Source of the DNA: Oscillospiraceae bacterium
GTDB taxonomy: Bacteria; Bacillota; Clostridia; Oscillospirales; Oscillospiraceae
DNA: 64,000 nt
Reading direction: 5' to 3'
NCBI GenBank assembly: GCA_017540565.1
Contig: JAFYAU010000022.1
Location: 53,960 to 117,959, forward strand
Each line of letters starts with the position of its first letter. The first letter of the stretch is position 1. Below, one piece after another: positions 43,480-51,427 of the stretch. Below the pieces are notes generated by a model. That model saw nothing but the letters and a program-made list of their open reading frames with translations. It ran no database searches and was not told the origin of the DNA. Position numbers and translations under genes: made by a program.

Positions 43480-45219
43480 GTGAATTATTTTGACGCCACG
43501 TTTTACAACAAATATACCGCTCTCACGCTGGAGCAGATCCGGGAGAAGCTGACCCCCGTAAGAGCACCCGAAGGGGCCGGCCCCGGATGGGAAGGACTCG
43601 CCGGCCGGGAATACCGGCTGGTGCAGGACAACGGACTGACGCTGCGCTATTTCTTCGGAAGAGATACGCTGACGATGGTCGAGAACGGCGGGGAACCGGT
43701 CGAAGCGCCATATGCAGCCAGGGAACTGTGCGGGATCGTGCTGGTCTCCCACATGATCCCTGGCACGGTCCGGGGCTATAACCTGATCCTCGACGAGCCG
43801 AGAGGGCTCACCACGGTCTATGAGGTCTGGTTCGGCGGTTTCGAGCCTGACAAACGCGAAGTGTGGAGAGAGTACTCTTTCGGCTACATCGACACCGGAG
43901 CGGAACCGCCCGCTGAACGGCACAGCCTGACCAACCGCATCGAGGGAACGGGCACGCACTGGAATGACGATGACGGTAGGGAGATGCTGTATTTCTTCCC
44001 GTCTGTCATCTGGTCGGCCTATATCGAACTGAGCAATCCAAAGGGCGGCATCACCATCACCGCGCCGTCGGACTTCTTCAAGATCGACGACAGCCTGTAT
44101 ATCTATTCCCGGGCGGAGCAGGAATACTCCGGCTGCTTTACCCTCGAGGTCATCGACATGATGACGGTCCGCCATATCGGCGTGCGCCTCGGTTTTGACA
44201 TCAACGACGAACTGGATTACAGAATATATGAGGGCTCCGGCGAATGGACCGGCAGGAGCACCAATCTGGAGATCCTGACGGATTACGGAACGAAGATCCC
44301 CTTCAGCGAGCAGCATCTGAAAGTGCTGGCTGCCGCGGGCAAGGGCGCCCGTCCCAGCTACCGTCCGCGCTTCATGCACAAGGACTACACGCAGGAGGAA
44401 GTGGACGAGATCATCCGCACCAACACCCGGCTGTTCAAGGGAACGTCCATCATGACCAGCCGCAACACCATGGAAGTGACGGAGTACATGGTGGGGAAGA
44501 AGTTCACCCTCCGCTATGACGACAGCGACGCCTGGGAGTACGAGATCATCGACAGGAATCATCTGAAATGGCGGCTCGAGGGCTCGGAGGAATGGCAGGA
44601 AGAACTGTACGAAGGATTCGAGGCGGCGAAGGATCTGGTGATATTCTCCCATATCTGCACCGGGTCGAAACCGCTGCGGTGTCCCACCCATTCCGTGGAC
44701 TTCTCAAATGCCCTGGCCACCGTCGTGGATGCGAAGCTGGGCAACGGAAGAAAGCCGTGGGAGATCGGCCATGAGGCGAAATTCGGAGTGCTGGAGATCG
44801 AAGGAGGCCCGACGCCTCCGGTGACCCGGCGGCACGGATTCACCAGGGAACTGCTGGGCAAGGCTTACGCCTGGACATACGGCGATCATATGCAGTCCAT
44901 CCACTGCTACACTTCGCCGGAATCCTATTCCTGGACGATCATCCTGGCCGGAAATACCGGCGGCTTTATGTGGAGCTCTCCCTGCCTGTACGTGAAGCTG
45001 AGGGAGGACGCCTATCTGATGAGCTGGACAGAGGATGCCTGCAACGGCAACCAGGGTATCTTCATTCTGAATCCGAGGCTCATGCATGATGCCGGTTTCT
45101 TCTTCGGCATCGGAGATACGGAAGGAACTCCGGATCTGCATCTGCATGCCATGGGGGCTTTCGCCCGCCCGCTGGCAGGATTCGATCTGGACAGATATTT
45201 CGAGGAAAGACAGAAATAA
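43480..45219 (+). CDS. MoaF-like calycin protein, internally duplicated
   Basis: A 579-residue protein starting at GTG 43480, nine bases after GGAGGT. It is two tandem copies of the unit seen in the 298-residue protein at 29459. The shared boundary motif reads RHSLT near residue 147, RHGFT near 450, and each is followed by a barrel opening such as GKAYAWTYGDHM. Each copy holds two beta-barrel modules (for example EGLAGREYRLVQDNG; KFTLRYDDSDAWEYEI), and the last module ends with AYLMSWTEDACNGNQGI, similar to the core of phenolic acid decarboxylases. Cytosolic. Placed between the importer and GRE2, it mirrors the MoaF-GRE order of the first operon. Enzymatic role unproven. Confidence 0.65.
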   Translation: MNYFDATFYNKYTALTLEQIREKLTPVRAPEGAGPGWEGLAGREYRLVQDNGLTLRYFFGRDTLTMVENGGEPVEAPYAARELCGIVLVSHMIPGTVRGYNLILDEPRGLTTVYEVWFGGFEPDKREVWREYSFGYIDTGAEPPAERHSLTNRIEGTGTHWNDDDGREMLYFFPSVIWSAYIELSNPKGGITITAPSDFFKIDDSLYIYSRAEQEYSGCFTLEVIDMMTVRHIGVRLGFDINDELDYRIYEGSGEWTGRSTNLEILTDYGTKIPFSEQHLKVLAAAGKGARPSYRPRFMHKDYTQEEVDEIIRTNTRLFKGTSIMTSRNTMEVTEYMVGKKFTLRYDDSDAWEYEIIDRNHLKWRLEGSEEWQEELYEGFEAAKDLVIFSHICTGSKPLRCPTHSVDFSNALATVVDAKLGNGRKPWEIGHEAKFGVLEIEGGPTPPVTRRHGFTRELLGKAYAWTYGDHMQSIHCYTSPESYSWTIILAGNTGGFMWSSPCLYVKLREDAYLMSWTEDACNGNQGIFILNPRLMHDAGFFFGIGDTEGTPDLHLHAMGAFARPLAGFDLDRYFEERQK

Positions 45220-45240
45220 GCGGCGTTGCCGCCGCATGCA

Positions 45241-45272
45241 GCGAACCGCCCGTCCCCGTACGGGCGGTTCGC
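45241..45272 (+). terminator. Hairpin between the long MoaF-like gene and GRE2
   Basis: GCGAACCGCCCGT (45241-45253) and ACGGGCGGTTCGC (45260-45272) are exact inverted repeats with a 6-base loop. No T-run; likely an intra-operon RNA processing or stability element. Confidence 0.5.
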
Positions 45273-45306
45273 GGTAAAGAACTGACAGGAAGAAAGGAGC
45301 GGGGAC

Positions 45307-47748
45307 ATGTATACGCTGAAACCCCTGACGGAGCGCGCGAAGAGAGTGAGGGAAAGATACCGGAACACGGAGCCTAAGGTCTGCATCGCCCGGTACCGGC
45401 TCGTCACGGAGTTCTATCAGGAGCATCCGCAGCTGCGGGGGATCCTGAAGCGCGCGTACGCCATGAAGCACATCTTCGACAATCTTCCTCTGCGCGTGGA
45501 GGACGACGACGTCATCGTGGGAGCGCTGGGGACGACATTCCGTTCCTGCGCCGTGTACCCCGAATACAGCATCGGCACCCTGGCAAAGGAGATCGCCAGC
45601 GGGAACATCTCCTCCCGGAAATACGATCCCTACCTGATCGACCCAGAGGACGGACAGTACATCATCGACACCGCGGACTTCTGGGAGAAGGAATCCATGC
45701 GGGCCATCATGGCGGAATACAACGTGGACGGCTTCATGGCCCATACAGGCTCCGGGACCACCACCCACGGCGCGCTGTTCGTCAGCAGCGGACCGGTCGG
45801 CCATTTCTGTACGGGATACAACACCGCCATCCGCAAAGGATTCGGAGCCATCAGAGCCGAAGCGGAAGAGAAGATGCACCGCATGGAAGAGGACGGCATC
45901 TACGGATCGGAGATCGACAAATACTACTTCTACAAGGCCGTCTCCATCGTATGCGACGGCATGATCAATTACACGAAGCGCTACGCGCGGAAAGTGGAGG
46001 AGATGGCCGGGGAGGAGACCCGCCCGGAACGGAAAGAGGAACTGCTGAAGATGGCGGAGTGCCTGAACTGGGTGACGGAGAAGCCGGCCCGCACCTTCAT
46101 GGAGGCGCTGCAGGGCCTGTTCCTGTATCAGATATGCCTGTCGCTGGAGGGAAACATGCACGGCATGAGCTGGGGCCGTCTCGACCAGTATCTGGGCGAT
46201 TACTACGAAAAGGATGTCGCCGACGGGACGATCACGCCAGAATACGCACAGGAACTTCTGGATCTGTTCTTCCTGAAGATCGCTGAGATGAACAAGTTCT
46301 GGGGAGATGCCGGAGAGAACGGGCAGCCCGGGTATACGAGCGGTCAGCTGATCACGATCGGCGGCGTGGACCCGGATACGGGGGAGGATGCCACCAACGA
46401 GGTAACCTACATGTGCCTGCAGTGTTCCGGCCGCCTGGTGCTGCACGATCCTCCGCAGGCGCTTCGCGTCCACAAAGGTACGCCGGACAGCCTGTGGGAA
46501 GCCGCCGTTGAGACCAACCGGATCTGCGGCGGCGTGCCCAGTTTCGAGAACGATGAGATCATCATCCCGTCCCTGCTGGACCGCGGCCTGAGCGAAAGAA
46601 GCGCCAGGAACTACTGCGCCATCGGCTGTGTCGAGCCGGGCGGCACAGGAGACGAGTGGCCGGCCTGCGGAGGTACGGGATCCGCGTCCTACTTTAATCT
46701 GGTCAATACTCTGTGGATCGCGATCAACAACGGAACGAACCCCAAAAAGGTCGTCAATCACTATACCTTGGAGGAATTCCCGCCCAGACAGACCGGCCTG
46801 CCCACGGGATATCTGTATGAAATGGAGTCCATGGACGAGGTCATCGAGGCTTACCGGAAGCAGATCGAGTTCTTCGTCAAATGGCATGTGACCCTGACCA
46901 ACAACTTCGAATATGTCGCGAGGAACATCATCCCTCTTCCAGTGGTCTCCTGTACGATGGACGGCTGCATGGAGAAGGGCGCGGACGTCATGTGGGGCGG
47001 GGCACGGTACAATTCCACGGGACTGGCGGGCGTCGGCATCGGAAATGTGGCGGACTCCCTGCAGATGATCGACCATCTGTGTTTCAAGACGAAAAAGTGC
47101 ACGAAGAAGGAACTCCTGGATGCCCTGCTCGCGGACTGGGAGGGATATGAGGATCTGCGTAGCTACGTGAAGAATCAGGCGCCGCACTACGGCAACGGAG
47201 ATCCGGAAGCAGACAAGTACGCCGATATTGCGGCGACGATCTTCGCCGAGGCGGTGAACCGTTCCACCGGCCCGAGAGGACGCTGGAGCGCAGGCATGTA
47301 TCCCGTGACGACGAACGTGGCTTTCGGCCGTCAGACCCAGGCTACCCCGGACGGAAGAAAGACGGGCGAGCCTCTGGCGGACGGCATCTCCCCTGTACAG
47401 CAGATGGATCGCAATGGGCCCACCTGCGTGCTGGCGAGCGTCGGCAGCATCGGTCAGCGGCAGTTCCCCAACGGCACGCTGCTGAACATGAAATTCAGCC
47501 CGTCCTGCATGAACGGGGCGGACAGCGTACGCAAGCTGGTCAGCCTGCTGAAGACCTATTTCTTCGACATGCTGGGCATGGAGGTGCAGATCAATATCGT
47601 GTCTGCGGAGACGATGCGGGCGGCGCAGAAGGACCCGGAATCCTACAAGAATCTGGTGGTGCGCATCGCAGGTTTCTCCGTGTATTTCGTCGAGATGCAT
47701 ACCTCCGGGCAGAACGATCTGATCAGCCGGACGGAGCTGAGTCTCTGA
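45307..47748 (+). CDS. Glycyl radical enzyme 2 (dehydratase/lyase type)
   Basis: An 813-residue GRE, related to but clearly distinct from GRE1. Its active site is the standard one for eliminating GREs: Cys441 and Glu443 in AIGCVEPGG, as in glycerol and diol dehydratases and choline lyase. The glycyl loop RIAGFS carries Gly789, 25 residues before the end; both enzymes finish in the same ISRTE-SL type tail. It is preceded by AAGGAGCGGGG and closed by a strong terminator. As with GRE1, no radical-SAM activase is encoded nearby, so activation must come from elsewhere in the genome. The substrate is likely a small diol or amino/sulfo alcohol formed in the pathway, which is inference. Confidence 0.87.
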   Translation: MYTLKPLTERAKRVRERYRNTEPKVCIARYRLVTEFYQEHPQLRGILKRAYAMKHIFDNLPLRVEDDDVIVGALGTTFRSCAVYPEYSIGTLAKEIASGNISSRKYDPYLIDPEDGQYIIDTADFWEKESMRAIMAEYNVDGFMAHTGSGTTTHGALFVSSGPVGHFCTGYNTAIRKGFGAIRAEAEEKMHRMEEDGIYGSEIDKYYFYKAVSIVCDGMINYTKRYARKVEEMAGEETRPERKEELLKMAECLNWVTEKPARTFMEALQGLFLYQICLSLEGNMHGMSWGRLDQYLGDYYEKDVADGTITPEYAQELLDLFFLKIAEMNKFWGDAGENGQPGYTSGQLITIGGVDPDTGEDATNEVTYMCLQCSGRLVLHDPPQALRVHKGTPDSLWEAAVETNRICGGVPSFENDEIIIPSLLDRGLSERSARNYCAIGCVEPGGTGDEWPACGGTGSASYFNLVNTLWIAINNGTNPKKVVNHYTLEEFPPRQTGLPTGYLYEMESMDEVIEAYRKQIEFFVKWHVTLTNNFEYVARNIIPLPVVSCTMDGCMEKGADVMWGGARYNSTGLAGVGIGNVADSLQMIDHLCFKTKKCTKKELLDALLADWEGYEDLRSYVKNQAPHYGNGDPEADKYADIAATIFAEAVNRSTGPRGRWSAGMYPVTTNVAFGRQTQATPDGRKTGEPLADGISPVQQMDRNGPTCVLASVGSIGQRQFPNGTLLNMKFSPSCMNGADSVRKLVSLLKTYFFDMLGMEVQINIVSAETMRAAQKDPESYKNLVVRIAGFSVYFVEMHTSGQNDLISRTELSL

Positions 47749-47798
47749 CGGGGACTATTTGTGCTGCGGAGAGAGCCTGCAGCAGGAGCATAAACGAG

Positions 47799-47836
47799 GA
47801 TCGGCATGGCCGCAGGGCCATGCCGATCGCTTTTTT
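47799..47836 (+). terminator. Intrinsic terminator after GRE2
   Basis: GATCGGCATGGCC (47799-47811) pairs perfectly with 47816-47828 around GCAG; GCTTTTTT follows. It marks the end of the catabolic island and faces the convergent gatD gene. Confidence 0.9.
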
Positions 47837-48566
47837 ACATTTTCTGTTTCAGTTGGAGCAGTTCCCGGTATGCTGCCTCGAAAGCCTGACGCTGGACAGT
47901 CATATCATCCCGCTGCGTCGGATCGAACCCTGCTTTATCATACAGACGGTCCAGAAGCCACCGGCACAGATCGGGATTCTTGATGAGGACCGGCCCCGTC
48001 AGCCCGGTGGCGGCGATCCCGCCGGCAAGATATCCCTCCGCTCCTGAGGTCAGTGTATTGCCCGGCTCGGACCCTGTGCGGAAGAGCGCGGGCCCCTCAA
48101 GCTCCGTCTGGGAGCATTTGTTCACAAAGCCGATGATGTTCTTCTCCTTTTCTCCGAAGGAGTAGATCACGTCTCCCAGATAGCGTTTGCGGTGCGTTCG
48201 GGAAACGTCCCCTGGAATGAGTCCGAGTCCTTCGAAGACGGCACCGTCCTGACCGTCGTCCCTTATCGTGCGGCAGAAGATCTCATATGCGGTGCCCGTC
48301 AGCAGGAGAAGGCCGCCTCCGGAAAGAAAGGCGGAAAAAGCATCGCGGAAGGGGAGAAGAAGCTCCAGGGCCCTCAGAGAGGATCGCTCCGTTCCGCAGC
48401 CGATAAAGACAAGGTCGAAGCCGGACGGGTCGACGGGATCGTTGGAGGCGATCTGTTCGAAGGGGCAGCCCTCCAGCTCCATGTATCGTGTCAGTATGGA
48501 GAGATTGGCATAGTCCCCGTAAAGATTCATCAGATCGGGAAACAGGTGCAGGATGCGGATGCTCAT
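47835..48566 (-). CDS. gatD: GatD-like glutamine amidotransferase subunit with lost catalytic residues
   Basis: A 243-residue protein with the cobyric-acid-synthase-type GATase fold of GatD: opening LHLFPDLMNLYGDYANLSIL, then FIGCGTE, and late GPVLIKNPDL. GatD normally frees ammonia from glutamine so that MurT can amidate lipid II glutamate. Here the nucleophile elbow that should read GxCGGYQ is TGTAYE, with Gly91 where the Cys should be, and the catalytic His expected in HGP is Thr190 (LTGP). So glutaminase activity is not expected. It overlaps the murT stop by four bases and the pair is otherwise standard. It may have become a structural subunit, or MurT uses free ammonia. Confidence 0.75.
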   Translation of the reverse strand: MSIRILHLFPDLMNLYGDYANLSILTRYMELEGCPFEQIASNDPVDPSGFDLVFIGCGTERSSLRALELLLPFRDAFSAFLSGGGLLLLTGTAYEIFCRTIRDDGQDGAVFEGLGLIPGDVSRTHRKRYLGDVIYSFGEKEKNIIGFVNKCSQTELEGPALFRTGSEPGNTLTSGAEGYLAGGIAATGLTGPVLIKNPDLCRWLLDRLYDKAGFDPTQRDDMTVQRQAFEAAYRELLQLKQKM

Positions 48567-49894
48567 ATTTTATCCTCCCCGGTAACGGAACGAATGGCCT
48601 GTCCAAGGCGCGCCTTGTCGGCAAAGCAGGTGACGAAGAACAGCCGGCGTCCGCCTTTGGAAAAAGCGGCGACGGCAGCGTCCGGATCTTCGATGACGGA
48701 GATCTTCTCCTGCAGCCCTGCCAGCAGGAACCGGAGTTCCAGGTCGCGGCAGTATTTTCCGCACAGGACGACGCGGCCCACGTTCGGGGCGGCCAGCCGT
48801 TCAAAATCGATGTCATACAGCCAGCTGGTCTCTCCGGTGTAGTACTTGCGGGAGATGGCGTTCACCATCACCAGAACGTCGCAGGGTTCGCCGGAACGAA
48901 CGATATAATCGATGCTGCTGTTGTAGGATACGGAGTTTTCGTGCTTCGAAATGAGGAGCATGGCCGGGAGACCGTTTACCGTGAAGGAGTTGACTCTCCC
49001 GTTCTTCATCACGAACCCGCTGAGGGCATCCGCAGCCCTGGAAGGCTCGATGCCGGCAAGGCACGCGGCGGAGTAGGCAGCGAGCATATTGTAGACGTTG
49101 TACAGACCGTTGAAGGACAGCGCAGCCGGCCACGAACCGTCGAAAACGATACGGTCGTGTTCCAGATCGACCTCGGTCACCCGGAAGCGGGGTTCGCCGG
49201 AGGCATGGCCGCAGTGATCGCAGTGGAAACGGCCGGCACTGGCGTAATTCACGTAGTCATAGGTCAGAGGATGCTTGCACACGGGGCAGAAGGCGCCGTC
49301 GTGATAACGCCCCTGAAGGGTATCCGTGGAGTAGGGAGTGCGGTCCATGGCGTACCATACGGTATTATCGTGACCGCGCGCAAATCCTGCGACCAGCGGA
49401 TCGTCGGCGTTGAGGATCAGGCAGGAACCGTCCTTTACCGCGTCTGCCAGGATATCGTAGATCCACTCGTTGTGACCGTTGCGGGTCATCTGATCGCGGT
49501 ACAGATTCGTGATGACGAAATGGGTCGGGGTAAAATGCCGGAAGGTGAGTCTGGCGTATCTCTCGTCGGATTCCAGAAGCACGACATCTCCCTTGACGCG
49601 TCCGGACAGGGTGCTGCTGCACAGAAGCGTCGTCGCAACGCCCTCCGTCTGATTCGACCCCTCCCGGTTCCAGATGACGGTCTTTCCGTTCTCCGTCAGG
49701 ATATGCGCGATCATCTCAACGGTGGAGGTCTTCCCGTTGCTGCCGGAAACGGCGATCACGGTATCGGGAAGCCGCAGCTTCGCCAGGACGCCCGGAAACA
49801 GCTTCAGCACGATCTGTCCGGGCAGACTTGAGCCTCTTCCCAACAGGCGTCCCACCGCCCGGATAAGTTTACATAAAATAACTGCAAAAAACAT
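48563..49894 (-). CDS. murT: MurT, Mur-ligase-like lipid II isoglutaminyl synthase subunit
   Basis: A 443-residue Mur-ligase relative. The P-loop GSNGKTST lies at residues 51-58, the central ligase domain contains ESDERYA and ILNADDPLVAGF, and a MurT-specific zinc ribbon (CPVC and CDHC, about residues 205-230) is inserted. The C-terminal DUF1727 domain shows SSIDY and the GETSWLYDIDFERL segment holding the Asp that in MurT completes the GatD triad. With GatD it amidates the D-glutamate of the peptidoglycan stem. A short hydrophobic N-terminus (FFAVILCKLI) suggests membrane association. Coupled to gatD by an ATGA overlap. Confidence 0.9.
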   Translation of the reverse strand: MFFAVILCKLIRAVGRLLGRGSSLPGQIVLKLFPGVLAKLRLPDTVIAVSGSNGKTSTVEMIAHILTENGKTVIWNREGSNQTEGVATTLLCSSTLSGRVKGDVVLLESDERYARLTFRHFTPTHFVITNLYRDQMTRNGHNEWIYDILADAVKDGSCLILNADDPLVAGFARGHDNTVWYAMDRTPYSTDTLQGRYHDGAFCPVCKHPLTYDYVNYASAGRFHCDHCGHASGEPRFRVTEVDLEHDRIVFDGSWPAALSFNGLYNVYNMLAAYSAACLAGIEPSRAADALSGFVMKNGRVNSFTVNGLPAMLLISKHENSVSYNSSIDYIVRSGEPCDVLVMVNAISRKYYTGETSWLYDIDFERLAAPNVGRVVLCGKYCRDLELRFLLAGLQEKISVIEDPDAAVAAFSKGGRRLFFVTCFADKARLGQAIRSVTGEDKI

Positions 49895-49945
49895 AAGCGA
49901 TACCTTCTGACACTAGTGATTCGGCCGCGAGGACGGCAGAGACTG

Positions 49946-50368
49946 TTACATGAGGGAGGAGGGGAGACTTGCCAGATAGCCTTCGAGAATAAGAGAGGCG
50001 GCTACGGCATCGACGGTCTTTCTGTGTCTGACCGTGCGCTTCCCGTTGGCGGACAGAATGCGGTGCGCGTCCACGGTGGTCCTGCGCTCGTCCCACAGGA
50101 TCACGGGAAGACCTGAGGCGGATTCCAGCAGAGCGGCAAAATCCCGGCATTTCTCAGCCCTGGGGCCCAGAGTGCCGTCCATGTTTTTCGGGAGCCCGAG
50201 AACCAGTGTCCCTACCCCGCGGGCCACCGCTTCCTGCGCGACAGCCTGAGCCACCTGCTCGGGATTGTGTCCGGGGATGACGAAGGCGTCCCCGGTGAGA
50301 GTATTCATAAGATCCGAGACGGCAATGCCCGTCCGGGCATCCCCGTAGTCGATGGCCATGATCCTCAT
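49946..50368 (-). CDS. ruvX: RuvX/YqgF-family Holliday junction resolvase-like nuclease
   Basis: A 140-residue RNase H-fold protein. ATG 50368 is chosen because GGAGGAAAACG lies before it and IMAIDYGDARTG, the first catalytic strand with its Asp, begins there. Further family motifs are VLGLPKNMDGT, WDERRTT and the late DAVAASLILEGYL with the last acidic residue. RuvX acts in 16S rRNA 5' end maturation and possibly on junction DNA. It overlaps the YbaK-type gene stop (ATGA), so the two form a reverse-strand pair. Confidence 0.9.
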   Translation of the reverse strand: MRIMAIDYGDARTGIAVSDLMNTLTGDAFVIPGHNPEQVAQAVAQEAVARGVGTLVLGLPKNMDGTLGPRAEKCRDFAALLESASGLPVILWDERRTTVDAHRILSANGKRTVRHRKTVDAVAASLILEGYLASLPSSLM

Positions 50369-50844
50369 TCGTTTTCCTCCGGAAGGCGGCACACGTCCAC
50401 CCAGGCTTCCGCGCGGGAGAAGCGATAGCACTCCTCGGGGGAGAGACGCACCGCGCTTCTGCTGCTTCCCGCGGCGGGATAGATGATGTCGAAACGCTGC
50501 AGGGAACGGTCCAGGTATACCGTAACGTCAGGTTTGACGGCAAAGGGACAAACGCCTCCGACCCCGTGGCCGGTCATCTGTTCGACCTCCTCCACGGGGA
50601 GCATTTTCGCCTTGTGTCCGAAGCGTTCCCGGTATTTTCTGTTGTCGAGCCTGGCATCCCCGGCGCAGACGATGAGCATGCATCCGTCGCCGTCACGGAA
50701 GGACAGCGTTTTCGCGATGCGGGCTTCCTCCGTGCCCAGCGCGGCCGCGGCTAGGGGGACCGTGGCGCTTGAGACCGTGAATTCCAGCACCCGGCTGTCG
50801 GCACCGAAAGACCTGAGATACTCTCTGACGGATTCAACAGACAT
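50365..50844 (-). CDS. YbaK/ProX-type aminoacyl-tRNA editing domain protein
   Basis: A 159-residue stand-alone editing domain, started at ATG 50844 after AGGG. It shows the YbaK/EbsC fold elements: RVLEFTVSSATVPLAAAALG near the start, AKTLSFRDGDGCMLIVCAGDARLD with the conserved Lys, and MTGHGVGGVCPF with the GxGG-xxP/F loop that binds the misacylated adenosine. These proteins deacylate mischarged tRNA such as Cys- or Ala-tRNA(Pro). It is cotranscribed with ruvX. Its own upstream region faces the divergent Asp23-fakA promoter. Confidence 0.87.
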   Translation of the reverse strand: MSVESVREYLRSFGADSRVLEFTVSSATVPLAAAALGTEEARIAKTLSFRDGDGCMLIVCAGDARLDNRKYRERFGHKAKMLPVEEVEQMTGHGVGGVCPFAVKPDVTVYLDRSLQRFDIIYPAAGSSRSAVRLSPEECYRFSRAEAWVDVCRLPEENE

Positions 50845-50957
50845 GGCCGAACCCTTTCCATACGTTTGATTTCGGCTTGATATGATAGCATATCGGGCGG
50901 TGACGGTCAAGGACGGGGACCGGCTTTGCGGAGGGAAAGACCCGGGTAATTTATGGC

Positions 50958-50986
50958 TTGTATTTTGCGGTAGGGTATACTATAAT
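50958..50986 (+). promoter_or_regulatory. Promoter of the Asp23-fakA operon
   Basis: TTGTAT (50958-50963), 17 bases, consensus TATAAT (50981-50986), 77 bases before the Asp23 ATG. Confidence 0.7.
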
Positions 50987-51062
50987 TATAAAACTGCTGA
51001 CAGCAACTGATTACTACCGGTACGGCGGATCGCTGCCCGGAATACCGAACGGAGTGAATCAT

Positions 51063-51416
51063 ATGATCAAACTGTATACCGACCTGGGTCACATCAGCGT
51101 CTCCAGCGATGTTCTCACAGAACTCGCGGGTCAGGCGGCCATGTCCTGCTTCGGGGTTAAGGGTATGACGGTGCTTTCCATGACCGACGGCCTCGTACAC
51201 CTGCTGAAAAGGGAAGCGATGGGAAAAGGCGTCAAGGTCGTCTACAACAATGACGGCACGATCTCCATCGTTCTCCACATCGCCGTGGACGAGGGCGTCA
51301 ACATCCCGGTGCTCTGCAGCAACGTCAGGGATGAAGTCCGTTACAAGATGGAAAACGTCACGGGGGTCTCCGTGAAACAGGTCAACGTTTATGTGGACTC
51401 CATCATCACGGGCTGA
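51063..51416 (+). CDS. Asp23/Gls24-family envelope-associated protein
   Basis: A 117-residue Asp23-family protein; ATG 51063 follows GGAGTGA, and the earlier in-frame start runs into the promoter. The alternating beta-alpha pattern is typical: GHISVSSDVLTELAGQAA, then GMTVLSM, VHLLKREA, then TISIVLHIAVDEGVNIPVL and VRDEVRYKMENVTGVSVKQVNVYV. These proteins sit at the inner face of the membrane and respond to cell-wall stress. It lies 11 bases before fakA, the usual arrangement in Firmicutes. Confidence 0.9.
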   Translation: MIKLYTDLGHISVSSDVLTELAGQAAMSCFGVKGMTVLSMTDGLVHLLKREAMGKGVKVVYNNDGTISIVLHIAVDEGVNIPVLCSNVRDEVRYKMENVTGVSVKQVNVYVDSIITG

Positions 51417-51427
51417 GGGGGAGAAAG

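Noticed and set aside
44704..47700. A 998-codon reverse open frame over GRE2 and the MoaF-like gene
   Set aside because: Same shadow effect; the forward frames carry the GRE signature residues and proper start sites.
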